Part shown: positions 43,569 through 51,755 of the stretch, in pieces
How the letters are laid out: each line of letters starts with the position of its first letter
Numbering within the stretch: the first letter of the stretch is position 1
Assembly (NCBI GenBank): GCA_045110515.1
Contig: JBGCGD010000061.1
Coordinates: 1-64,000, forward strand
Direction of reading: 5' to 3'
From: Granulosicoccus sp045110515
GTDB taxonomy: Bacteria; Pseudomonadota; Gammaproteobacteria; Granulosicoccales; Granulosicoccaceae
DNA: 64,000 bases
The notes under the pieces: model-generated
What the model saw: only the letters and a program-made list of their open reading frames with translations
Database searches by the model: none
Told to the model about the DNA's origin: nothing
Made by a program: the position numbers and the translations under genes

Positions 43569-44486
43569 ATGAATCTTTTACACATCGCTGTTCACCATCA
43601 TAAAGAATGGGGAGCAGAGCATTGGTTAAGTTTTGCATTTGAAAGGGCCGGTTGTAACGTAATCCGCTATAACTATAGGCGTAAGCGCCAACTGCTAACG
43701 CCCTGGTGGTTGATTGAGAAACAGCTTCTCAAAATCAACAGTGAAGTCAAACTCGACGGCGTGCTCATTCAGCGTGGTGAAAAAATTCCTGCCAGCATCC
43801 CTGCACTATTTGATTGCCCCACAATTTTTTGGTCTACGGAACCTCTCATACGCCGTCGTGATCATGACGCGTTGCTCAACGCACACGAGCACTTAGATTG
43901 GGTTTACGTACACACCCATACCTCTAAAGGTATTGTTGATCGAGAATTTCCTAACATCGCCAATAAATCCTCTGTTTTTCATTACGCTGGGGCCAGTGAA
44001 TTCGACCCTGGAGATAACAACCGTACCCGACTTGCAGTCTTTAACCGCAATGTTTCTAAGCGTCGACGCGAATGGCTTAATGAATCCTCCGGTTTAGTTG
44101 ACGTTATTGAGGGACAGTACGGAAAAAAATATTTCGAAGCTCTACGATCGAGTCAAATAGCGCTGAACATCCACTTTGCAGATTCCAGTGTTGACGACTT
44201 TGAAACAGGTATATTCGAAGCGCTAGCTAGCGGCTGTGTAGTTGTTACTGAAACGCTCAACCCCTTAGTGGTGTCTGACATGGGCATGGAAAACGCCCTC
44301 GTTCAAGTTAAAGATGCCGTTGAGATGCGTCGAGCGATCGAAGATCTGCGCGACAACCCAGAAAAACTTCTCGAATTACAGGAAAACGGGCGCAAAGCTC
44401 TGGAAAACAATCGCTGGGATAATCGTGCAGAGCAAATGCTAGAAAAATTTGCAGAAATAAAAATGAAAACGAGCACCGCTGCATGA
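43569..44486 (+). CDS. glycosyltransferase, CgeB-like family
   Basis: A 305-residue GT-B-like protein. The C-terminal part resembles the glycosyl transferase 1-type domain of CgeB-like proteins: YFEALRSSQIALNIHF, the FETGIFEALASGCVVVTE motif for nucleotide-sugar binding, and LRDNPEKLLELQENGRKAL. The N-terminal half (RGEKIPASIPALFDCPTIFWSTEP) is typical of the group. Its stop overlaps the fucosyltransferase start by four bases (ATGA). Confidence 0.8.
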   Translation: MNLLHIAVHHHKEWGAEHWLSFAFERAGCNVIRYNYRRKRQLLTPWWLIEKQLLKINSEVKLDGVLIQRGEKIPASIPALFDCPTIFWSTEPLIRRRDHDALLNAHEHLDWVYVHTHTSKGIVDREFPNIANKSSVFHYAGASEFDPGDNNRTRLAVFNRNVSKRRREWLNESSGLVDVIEGQYGKKYFEALRSSQIALNIHFADSSVDDFETGIFEALASGCVVVTETLNPLVVSDMGMENALVQVKDAVEMRRAIEDLRDNPEKLLELQENGRKALENNRWDNRAEQMLEKFAEIKMKTSTAA

Positions 44487-45337
44487 GCCATGACGTTGCA
44501 GGCTCTGTTACAGCCCGACTCAAAGGTGGGCTAGGCAACCAGCTATTTCAGTATGCAGCCGGTAGCGCCTTGGCAAAACAACTAAACAGCACTTTGTATC
44601 TGGACACCGGCTTTTATCAAAAAAGAAATAATAGCAATCGAACGTACAAACTACCTGATATTGGCATCAGTGCTGTATCCAACAACGTCACAAAGCTCTC
44701 GCGCGTAGGCAATCAGTTAAAGAGCAGGATTTTGCCAAAGAGCATTAATGGCAACATTAACTATGTTAGCGAACCAGCCGACTATGGTTTTCGTGCGTTT
44801 ACCTGCCACCCGACACAGCAGATTTACCTTGATGGATATTGGCAATCAGAAAAATATTTTATCGATATTAGAGAACGACTTTTGGATGAGATCGACCTCG
44901 AGCAAATCAACGTAGCCAGCCAAGCCGTCGCACTACCCAGTGAAAACACCGTTGCTGTTCACGTTCGTCGCGGTGACTTCATTAGCAGTGATAGTTCTCA
45001 AGCATTGTCGATAGACTATGTGCACAACGCTATGCGTGAGTTTGGCAATAACCTTGATTTCATGTTTTTTTCAGATGATATCCAATGGTGTAAGGATAAT
45101 TTCCATGGCAACAATGTCAGTTTCGCTAACAATGAATCAGACTTGCAAGATCTAAAACAAATGAGCGAAGCTGCTCACAATATTATTGCTAACAGCACCT
45201 TTTCGTGGTGGAGCGCTTGGCTAAATAAAAACGAATCGCAGCGCGTGATCGCCCCGCAGCCATGGACCAACGAAGATACCCATAAAGACATATTGCCGCC
45301 TCACTGGGAAACCATAGGATTACGGAAGTTTAAGTAG
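44483..45337 (+). CDS. alpha-1,2-fucosyltransferase (GT11 family)
   Basis: Transfers L-fucose (or a related sugar) from GDP-sugar to a polysaccharide. GT11 marks are ARLKGGLGNQLFQYAAG at the N-terminus, the HVRRGDF donor-binding motif (about residues 158-164) and IIANSTFSWWSAWLN near the end. The 284 residues are typical. It closes a three-gene cassette that probably decorates an O-antigen, capsule or other surface glycan; no flippase or polymerase gene is beside it. Confidence 0.9.
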   Translation: MSHDVAGSVTARLKGGLGNQLFQYAAGSALAKQLNSTLYLDTGFYQKRNNSNRTYKLPDIGISAVSNNVTKLSRVGNQLKSRILPKSINGNINYVSEPADYGFRAFTCHPTQQIYLDGYWQSEKYFIDIRERLLDEIDLEQINVASQAVALPSENTVAVHVRRGDFISSDSSQALSIDYVHNAMREFGNNLDFMFFSDDIQWCKDNFHGNNVSFANNESDLQDLKQMSEAAHNIIANSTFSWWSAWLNKNESQRVIAPQPWTNEDTHKDILPPHWETIGLRKFK

Positions 45338-45390
45338 CAGTAAGGTATGTAACGCCTGCATTTATTCTGGCTGGTGCGCTTGGGTGTAAA

Positions 45391-45482
45391 TGGCGGAGAG
45401 AGAGGGATTCGAACCCTCGATACGAGTTACCCCGTATACCAACTTTCCAGGCTGGCGCCTTCGACCACTCGGCCACCTCTCC
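45391..45482 (-). tRNA. tRNA-Ser (anticodon GGA)
   Basis: On the minus strand GGAGAGG at the 5' end pairs with CTCTCC before G and an encoded CCA end. The anticodon stem CCAGC/GTTGG closes the loop CTGGAAA, anticodon GGA at 45446-45448. The long variable arm (ATACGGGGTAACTCGTAT) marks a class II tRNA, and the T arm GGTTCGAATCC is standard. About 92 bases. The 3' end faces the glycosyltransferase cassette. Confidence 0.97.
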
Positions 45483-45528
45483 GGTTTACTGCTTTTACTT
45501 ATCACCCAAGCCGCTTAGTTTAGCCTGT

Positions 45529-45864
45529 TTAGGACTCAGGTGTACGACCTTGCGTGTAAATTGGTGAAGGAAATTGCGCCACATTGCTACTCAAGTCGGC
45601 AACTTTCGGTGTTCCTCGCTTTTCGACCGCGTCAATTCGGATAATGGAGTGCATAGGAATGATGGTTTGGGAGACCCCTTCAAACTCGCTTTTCAGCTTC
45701 TCCTCGCCAGGGTCGACCAGTAATGTGGTGTTGGTATCGAAAACCAGCTCTTCGATCACCACAAATCCGTACAAGTCTCCTTGATAGACCTCTCGGGCGT
45801 ATATCTCAAACACCTTATCTTCCGAAATAAAGCGCACTCTATATAGAAGCTTGTCGTCTGTCAT
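45529..45864 (-). CDS. DUF1820 family protein
   Basis: A 111-residue soluble protein of unknown function. The stretch YRVRFISEDKVFEIYAREVYQGDLYGFVVIEELVF and PMHSIIRIDAVEKRGTPK are typical of DUF1820. Its ATG overlaps the rluB stop by four bases, so it is translated with the pseudouridine synthase; this pairing may hint at an RNA-related role, but that is inference. Confidence 0.82.
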   Translation of the reverse strand: MTDDKLLYRVRFISEDKVFEIYAREVYQGDLYGFVVIEELVFDTNTTLLVDPGEEKLKSEFEGVSQTIIPMHSIIRIDAVEKRGTPKVADLSSNVAQFPSPIYTQGRTPES

Positions 45865-46679
45865 TTACGTTTTCGTTGCTGAGCTTTACGGCGATGACGC
45901 GGATGGACCGGGATAATGCGAAGTTTGGAGCTTACTTTGGGCTCTACTTTTGCGGCCCGCGCGACCCCTTCTATCTCCTGCGGCGTCATTTCGTGAACTT
46001 TTCCACGAGCCAACCAGCGCGGCAAGTTCACCGGGCCAAATCGGGTTCTGATAAGGCGGCTGACTTGCAAATCCTGCGATTCCCACAACCGTCTTACCAT
46101 GCGATTACGCCCTTCTTTGAGGGTGACACGAAACCATTGATTCGCGTGTTCCGTGTCCGCTTCGGCAACAATTTTTTCAAATTTCGCAGGGCCGTCATCC
46201 AGCTCCACGCCGGTTGCCAAGCGTTCGATCATTTCCGGGCTCACTCGCCCATTAACCCGAACAGCATACTGCCTCTCCAATTCGGACGACGGATGCATCA
46301 GGGCATTAGCTAGCTCACCATCATTAGTTAGGAGCAAAAGGCCTAGAGTATTGATATCCAACCGCCCAACCGCAATCCAACGCCCATGGTGCAATCGGGG
46401 AAGACGGTCAAAAACTGTACGCCTTTTCTCAGGATCGTCTCGAGTGGTGACTTCACCTAGAGGCTTGTGGTAGATGATTACGCGGCGAGTATCCTGATCA
46501 TCGGATACGACTTTATAGAATCGCCCCTTTACGACCAAATCATCATTGAGATCAGCCCTGTCGCCCAACTTTGCCAGCTGGCCATTGAGCTTAACTTCTC
46601 CGGCAGCAATCCAGCGTTCGAGCTCGCGTCGCGAGCCTAATCCGGTATTTGCCAGTATTTTTTGCAGTCTTTCCGCCAT
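45861..46679 (-). CDS. rluB: 23S rRNA pseudouridine synthase RluB
   Basis: Modifies uridine 2605 (E. coli numbering) of 23S rRNA. The N-terminal S4 domain (ERLQKILANTGLGSRRELERWI) is followed by the RsuA-type catalytic domain, with the essential Asp in VGRLDINTLGLLLLTNDGELAN and later RMVRRLWESQDLQV. A basic tail (HPRHRRKAQQRKRK) ends it. The 272 residues fit RluB better than RsuA or RluE. Confidence 0.92.
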   Translation of the reverse strand: MAERLQKILANTGLGSRRELERWIAAGEVKLNGQLAKLGDRADLNDDLVVKGRFYKVVSDDQDTRRVIIYHKPLGEVTTRDDPEKRRTVFDRLPRLHHGRWIAVGRLDINTLGLLLLTNDGELANALMHPSSELERQYAVRVNGRVSPEMIERLATGVELDDGPAKFEKIVAEADTEHANQWFRVTLKEGRNRMVRRLWESQDLQVSRLIRTRFGPVNLPRWLARGKVHEMTPQEIEGVARAAKVEPKVSSKLRIIPVHPRHRRKAQQRKRK

Positions 46680-46820
46680 GTGCGAAAGTCTACCCTAGCG
46701 GTGCTACTTCAGGCGAACTATCGAGCTCATAAAATAGCCAATACTCGGTTCCAAGACTTCATGAATGTTGCACTTGGGTATAAACTAAAAACTACGTCAC
46801 TTGTTGAGCCATTTGCCCCG

Positions 46821-47339
46821 ATGCCAAGCGCGACTTTCAAAGCCCTGAATATAGCGGTCCTGACCATCTCGGATACGCGTGGAGAAGCTGAGGATATTTC
46901 AGGTAAAAAGCTGGTTGAAGCACTCAGTGCTGCGGGCCATCACAATGTTGAGAAAAGCATTGTCAGGGACGATAAATACGCCATTCGTGCGGCTTTGTCG
47001 CGCTGGATATTCGACGCCGAAGTCGATGTTGTTCTGACAACCGGCGGTACCGGCATTACCGGGCGAGACGGAACACCCGAAGCCATCAAACCTCTTTTAG
47101 ACAAAGAAATTGAAGGGTTTGGTGAAATGTTTCGAGTGCTGTCTTACAACGATATTAAGACGTCAACACTGCAATCGAGAGCTCTGGCTGGGGTCGCTAA
47201 TGCCACCTACGTTTTCGTCATGCCCGGTTCAAGCGGCGCGTGCATGACAGCGTGGAATGAACTCATTGTTCATCAATTGGATGCCAGAACACGTCCGTGT
47301 AATTTGGTTCAGCTCATGCCTCGTTTGAATGAGGTTTAG
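46821..47339 (+). CDS. moaB: molybdopterin adenylyltransferase-type protein MoaB
   Basis: Molybdenum cofactor enzyme of the MogA/MoaB fold. Motifs are IAVLTISDTRGEAEDISG, VLTTGGTGITGRDGTPEA (nucleotide/pterin loop) and VFVMPGSSGACMTAWNELI, with the MoaB end LDARTRPCNLVQLMP. Start at ATG 46821 gives 172 residues (E. coli 170). Longer in-frame options (46761, or 46662 which overlaps rluB) are less likely; no clear binding site supports any of them. No other molybdenum gene is in view. Confidence 0.9.
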   Translation: MPSATFKALNIAVLTISDTRGEAEDISGKKLVEALSAAGHHNVEKSIVRDDKYAIRAALSRWIFDAEVDVVLTTGGTGITGRDGTPEAIKPLLDKEIEGFGEMFRVLSYNDIKTSTLQSRALAGVANATYVFVMPGSSGACMTAWNELIVHQLDARTRPCNLVQLMPRLNEV

Positions 47340-47351
47340 CAAATAGCGATA

Positions 47352-48200
47352 TCACCACCCTTTTGATTCCTTAACACGCTCGTACGCCTTCTGTATGTGC
47401 TGAGTTTTATCGGTCGCAAGCTTTATCATTTCATCGGGCAACCCTTTAGCCACCAATTTATCAGGGTGATGCTGACTCATGAGTCGGCGGTAGGCACGCT
47501 TCACAGCTGCTTTGTCATCTGACGATTCCACACCCAGCACTTTGTAAGCATCGTTCACAGAGAGCCTGCCTGAATCTACAGGTGCTCGCTGTCTTCGCTG
47601 ACCATGGCTGTGGCCGGTATCTGCACCACCGGGTTGATCAACCCCCATGCTGAATCTAACCAGCATTTCCAGCTGTTTGAATGTGTATTCAGAAAATCCC
47701 AAAACGGCTGCCACTTTTATCAACGCGGCCTCCTCGTCTTTGGACATCACGCCATCAGCCAGCGCCGCCTGTATGAGGATTTCGACAAACATGCGATACA
47801 GGCTGGTGCGACGCTGACACTCTTGCCGAAACTGCAGCACAAGGGCTTCGGCGTCGAAGTTATCCTGCTTACCCTCATTAAAAAGCTTGATTGCCGCCGC
47901 TCGCAGGTCCGCGTCCAGATTCATGCTGGACATCAAGGCTTCGGCCAGAGCGATTTCTGATTTATCGACGCGACCATCGGCTTTAGCGATGTACCCCATC
48001 ACAGAGAACGTGGCCGTAAAAAACGCCATCTTGATGCGATCAGCATCGCCAGGCGGTAAATCTTCATCAGCAACGTCATGTGACAGCTGAAGATTCATGC
48101 CTTTGTCAAAAGAATGGCCTAACGCTGCGCCGAGCACCGCACCTATCGGGCCTCCAATCATGAAGCCGAAAGTGCCGCCCAGCAATTTACCCCAAATCAT
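47352..48200 (-). CDS. djlA: DnaJ-like co-chaperone DjlA
   Basis: Membrane-anchored J protein. A glycine-rich N-terminal membrane segment (LLGGTFGFMIGGPIGAVLGAALGH) precedes a TerB-like helical domain (MGYIAKADGRVDKSEIALAE, ADGVMSKDEEAALIKVA) and a C-terminal J domain with YKVLGVESSDDKAAVKRAYRRLM and the HPD motif in SQHHPDKL. The 282 residues match E. coli DjlA (271). Convergent with moaB, and 15 bases behind truD. Confidence 0.93.
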   Translation of the reverse strand: MIWGKLLGGTFGFMIGGPIGAVLGAALGHSFDKGMNLQLSHDVADEDLPPGDADRIKMAFFTATFSVMGYIAKADGRVDKSEIALAEALMSSMNLDADLRAAAIKLFNEGKQDNFDAEALVLQFRQECQRRTSLYRMFVEILIQAALADGVMSKDEEAALIKVAAVLGFSEYTFKQLEMLVRFSMGVDQPGGADTGHSHGQRRQRAPVDSGRLSVNDAYKVLGVESSDDKAAVKRAYRRLMSQHHPDKLVAKGLPDEMIKLATDKTQHIQKAYERVKESKGW

Positions 48201-48215
48201 GCATCTACTCTTAAT

Positions 48216-49310
48216 TTAAGTGGATTGACGCCTATCGGGTTCACGACACACGCCCAGCTCGCAGAGCAGTGTGGTGGCAAATACGCCCGGAGACAAGAGG
48301 AAGCTAAGTTCTAACGTTGAATCGTTAACCCATCGAGCTTGCAGTTCAAGGGCTCTTGCACGAAGAGCACGGCGCTCCTGAGCTAAACCGGCTTTTTCTA
48401 AACCGGTGAGAACTTCTGCAAACTCACTCAGGGCCGCGTTTTCAAATTCCAGGCAATCAGATTTTGCAGGTGTCGCCCCCCGTCCCCACCAAGGAGCACT
48501 CGTGTGAATGTCGAACGCAGCGATCCTGCTTTCTAGCTCGCTTTTAGTGCTGGTGCCTGAATCAAAAAAGCTCTTCGACCCATCCAGCACAGCTGGCTCT
48601 CCATCTAATAGTTGCTTCCAGTTATCCGACCTGACGCGCTGTGCACACACTTGATTAAACACGGCACTTCTGGCGGCAGAAAGCCAAAGGCTTCGTTGTT
48701 GTCGTGATGCACGCTTTTTCGGCTGCCGAAACCATTGACGAGCACGTGAAAAATTTTGTCCACCAAAGCCGAACCTTTGAGGTCCAATATAATTCGGAAA
48801 ACCAAACTGCCCTATCGATGCAATCCGATTATTGATAGCACTCCTGAATACGGAAGACGAGTCATCCAGCAAAGGCTCAATGTTTTTTAACGTAACGACG
48901 AACTTATTAGCGCTGTGAGCCCCTCGACGTAACTTGCGCGAATGCCTATGCACCTCTAATAATCGTGCGGATTTACCCCCTGTGCAGAATTCGGGCAGCA
49001 ACGCAATAAACTGATCCTCGTTTAACGGGGTTGCCACACTGAACCACTGTGTCGTGACGGCGTGACGGTCCTTCATTCCTGCAAAGCCGATAGCTTTGGA
49101 ATCTACCTGGAACGACTTCGCCAGTAAGTCGACTATCTCGTCGGTATTGACGGACGTTTTTTCAATATGCAGATAAAGATGCTCACCTTGGCCATCGAAC
49201 TCGATTTCCAGTACTTCGGATACTTGGAAGTCCGCAGGCTCCATTTTGAACTGCGCACAAAACAACGGCTCACCCCATGCGGCAGGCGTTTCGGGAACGG
49301 ATAAAGGCAT
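48216..49310 (-). CDS. truD: tRNA pseudouridine(13) synthase TruD
   Basis: Makes pseudouridine 13 in tRNA-Glu. The catalytic Asp is in GFAGMKDRHAVTTQWFSV; the TruD-specific NYIGPQRFG and FGGQNFSRARQWF segments and the inserted TRUD domain are present. The 364 residues are close to the E. coli 349. Usually next to ispF or surE in gammaproteobacteria; here it is followed by djlA. Confidence 0.94.
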   Translation of the reverse strand: MPLSVPETPAAWGEPLFCAQFKMEPADFQVSEVLEIEFDGQGEHLYLHIEKTSVNTDEIVDLLAKSFQVDSKAIGFAGMKDRHAVTTQWFSVATPLNEDQFIALLPEFCTGGKSARLLEVHRHSRKLRRGAHSANKFVVTLKNIEPLLDDSSSVFRSAINNRIASIGQFGFPNYIGPQRFGFGGQNFSRARQWFRQPKKRASRQQRSLWLSAARSAVFNQVCAQRVRSDNWKQLLDGEPAVLDGSKSFFDSGTSTKSELESRIAAFDIHTSAPWWGRGATPAKSDCLEFENAALSEFAEVLTGLEKAGLAQERRALRARALELQARWVNDSTLELSFLLSPGVFATTLLCELGVCREPDRRQST

Positions 49311-49464
49311 CTGTAATATGATTTTTCGGTAAATTGCGGCGTCAGTCTACCCACAAGTGATTGATTGCGCGGGCATCTGCGTAAAAAAGCTTGTACTGAA
49401 GCCCAACGCTTCCGACTGTCAGCAAGTACAATAAAACCCTCCCACTTACTACCCTGTGTTTGTC

Positions 49465-49788
49465 ATGCCGCATTACGCCCGAATCCCTCTCGAAGACGCT
49501 TATCAAATGATTCTGGATAAACCGGTCAATATTATCGATATCCGCGATGCCGACAGCTACAAAGTTGGCCACATTACAGATGCGCAGCATATGGACAATT
49601 CAGGTGTTCAAGCCTTCATTGAAGACACAGATCTGGACATCCCTCTGATTGTATGTTGCTACCACGGAAATATGAGCCAGAGTGCAGGTGCCTATTTGGC
49701 TGAAAAAGGCTTTGCCGAGGTCTACAGTCTCGATGGTGGATTTGCCGGTTGGCAGGCCCGTTACCCCGACGATTGCGAACCCGACTAA
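49465..49788 (+). CDS. glpE: thiosulfate sulfurtransferase GlpE
   Basis: Single-domain rhodanese of 107 residues (E. coli GlpE 108). NIIDIRDADSYKVGHI is the fold motif, and the active-site loop is CCYHGNMSQSAG with the persulfide Cys. Start at ATG 49465; an upstream GTG at 49456 would add three residues. Divergent from truD. Confidence 0.93.
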   Translation: MPHYARIPLEDAYQMILDKPVNIIDIRDADSYKVGHITDAQHMDNSGVQAFIEDTDLDIPLIVCCYHGNMSQSAGAYLAEKGFAEVYSLDGGFAGWQARYPDDCEPD

Positions 49789-49986
49789 ATGTCTACCAGC
49801 GCGACACTGCTCAAGTCCATGGTGGTCCGCAAGACTTGGCCGGAAGCCATAACAATGGCCCAACCCATCAAGCCACTCATCGTTCGAGAGCCACTGCTTG
49901 ATGAAGAAGATGCTTGGTCTGCCATTAATCAGCTCATCAATCCTTGCGGAAATAGCTTGGCTTGCAAAATGATTACTGAGCGCTGA
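49789..49986 (+). CDS. small unrecognised ORF between glpE and tamA
   Basis: A 65-residue frame whose ATG directly follows the glpE stop (TAAATG) and which ends nine bases before tamA. The product has no signal peptide or membrane segment; it is mixed in charge with two Cys near the end (INPCGNSLACKM). No family recognised and no binding site seen, but the exact fit between two genes makes re-initiation after glpE possible. Confidence 0.38.
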   Translation: MSTSATLLKSMVVRKTWPEAITMAQPIKPLIVREPLLDEEDAWSAINQLINPCGNSLACKMITER

Positions 49987-49994
49987 GAAGTCCC

Positions 49995-51755
49995 GTGACG
50001 ATGAGATTTTTCAACGCGGTGATGGTGGTTGTGTTCTTGGGTTTATTCCTAGACGCTCCGGCACACGCAGAAACATCCGTTGTTGTCACTGGCGTGGAAG
50101 GCGATCTTAAAACCAATGTTGAACTGATTGCCGGAACCCCACCGAATGACGATAGCGTTCGCAAGTTGCGCCGCTATGTAGCCGAGTTGCCCACACTAAC
50201 AAAGGCTGCAATGAGTGCGCTCGGGTACTACGGCGCAGATGTAGCCGTTAAACAAAAGACCGATGGTGAAAATACGATTCTCGAGATTGCCGTCACCCCT
50301 AATGATCCTGTACTAATTGAAGCCATTGACATAACCATTCAGGGTGCCGGTGAAGATGATGCCCAATACGAGGGCGTGCTATCTGAACTGCCACTACTGC
50401 AAGGTGCTGTTTTTATCTCAGGTGACTATGAAGCCACTAAATCTGCCTTGCTCGATAGGGCTCAAGACTTAGGCTATTTTGATTTTACGTTTACAAAATC
50501 AGAGGTCCTCGTCAGTCGCAGACAACTCAGCGCCAACATAAAGTTGGTGGCAGACACTGGCGTGCGTTATACCTTCGGTCCGATTGTGTTTGAGCAAAAT
50601 GTATTTAGGCAATCGTTTCTGGAACGTTGGATGCCGTTCAAAGAAGATGATCCCTTTGAGTCAAGTTTAATTGGCGAGCTCAGTAACAATCTACAGAACA
50701 GCGGATACTTTAAAAGTGTCCGAGTACAGCCTCAACAGGACCGACGATACGGAAAAACAATACCGATCAAAGTGGGACTGGAGCGAAAAGATAACAATCA
50801 AGTGGCACTCGGAGTCGGCTTTGTTACCGATACCGGTTTACGAACAAAACTAGCGTGGGGAAAACCTCTACTTAACCGGTTCGGACACTCTCTTGATTTT
50901 GAAGTCGGGCTGGCCGAGGAACAGCAAAATGCCAGTGTGTCTTACAGAATACCGCGCAAGAATGAGCCTTTGTACAACTACTGGGGTATTGAGTACGGGT
51001 TGAAAAAAGACACCGTAGGAGATACGGACAGTTTTTTAAGTTCTCTCAATTTTCAGCGTGTTTCAAGAACGCCCTCAGAATGGACCGAGTCATTATTTTT
51101 AAGATGGGAGCGTGAACGGTTTGAAGTCATAAAAGAGGAAGACGGTGATGAGCCTCCAGAAGTACGCACGACAGATCTGATACTGCCTGGGTTTAGCTAT
51201 ACGAGAAGCCGCAGCAATGGAACCCCTTTTCCCGTATGGGGTCAGGCAGAAACGCTCCTTGTTATGGGCGGCTCGACAAGGGCACTATCTAGCATTGATT
51301 TTTTCAAAGTGCTGGGAACCTTTAAATACCTGCAGGCATTATCCGATCGCAATACACTTATCGGCTCTGCTCAGTACGGCGCTATTCAATCCAATGACTT
51401 TGACGGCGTACCGGTCTCTCAGCGCTTTTTCGCCGGTGGCGATAGGAGTGTCAGGGGCTTCAAATACCGTGAAATTTCCCCCATCATCAATGAACAATCT
51501 GTAGGTGGCCGATACCTGGAAATTCTAAGCTTGGAGTACAACTATCGTATTCTAGACAAATGGAGTGCTGCCATATTCTCAGATGCCGGTAGAGCATTTA
51601 ATTCCTTCAGAGACTCTTACCGCGTGGGTGCTGGCGTGGGGATTAGGTGGCAATCACCGGTCGGGGCTTTTCGTCTGGATATCGCTACACCGATCAGTGA
51701 TAACGACAAGGACGGCAGCGTGCGAGTGCATATTTCCCTCGGACCTGACTTGTAA
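49995..51755 (+). CDS. tamA: translocation and assembly module TamA (Omp85 family)
   Basis: Outer-membrane protein that with TamB inserts autotransporters or carries phospholipids outward. Signal peptide (residues 1-26, ending AHA), three POTRA-type repeats to about residue 230 (including the YFDFTFTKSEVLV segment), then a beta-barrel with the Omp85 motif VRGFKYREISP and the closing strand VRVHISLGPDL. The 586 residues match E. coli TamA (577). Start GTG 49995 or ATG 50001. Stop overlaps tamB by one base. Confidence 0.93.
   Translation: MTMRFFNAVMVVVFLGLFLDAPAHAETSVVVTGVEGDLKTNVELIAGTPPNDDSVRKLRRYVAELPTLTKAAMSALGYYGADVAVKQKTDGENTILEIAVTPNDPVLIEAIDITIQGAGEDDAQYEGVLSELPLLQGAVFISGDYEATKSALLDRAQDLGYFDFTFTKSEVLVSRRQLSANIKLVADTGVRYTFGPIVFEQNVFRQSFLERWMPFKEDDPFESSLIGELSNNLQNSGYFKSVRVQPQQDRRYGKTIPIKVGLERKDNNQVALGVGFVTDTGLRTKLAWGKPLLNRFGHSLDFEVGLAEEQQNASVSYRIPRKNEPLYNYWGIEYGLKKDTVGDTDSFLSSLNFQRVSRTPSEWTESLFLRWERERFEVIKEEDGDEPPEVRTTDLILPGFSYTRSRSNGTPFPVWGQAETLLVMGGSTRALSSIDFFKVLGTFKYLQALSDRNTLIGSAQYGAIQSNDFDGVPVSQRFFAGGDRSVRGFKYREISPIINEQSVGGRYLEILSLEYNYRILDKWSAAIFSDAGRAFNSFRDSYRVGAGVGIRWQSPVGAFRLDIATPISDNDKDGSVRVHISLGPDL

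Noticed and set aside
45391..45482. Duplicate of the tRNA-Ser 3' end as an attachment site near 39-42.6 kb
   Set aside because: I looked for GGCGGAGAGAGAGGGATTCG-like sequence on the left side of the glycosyltransferase and protease genes and saw none.
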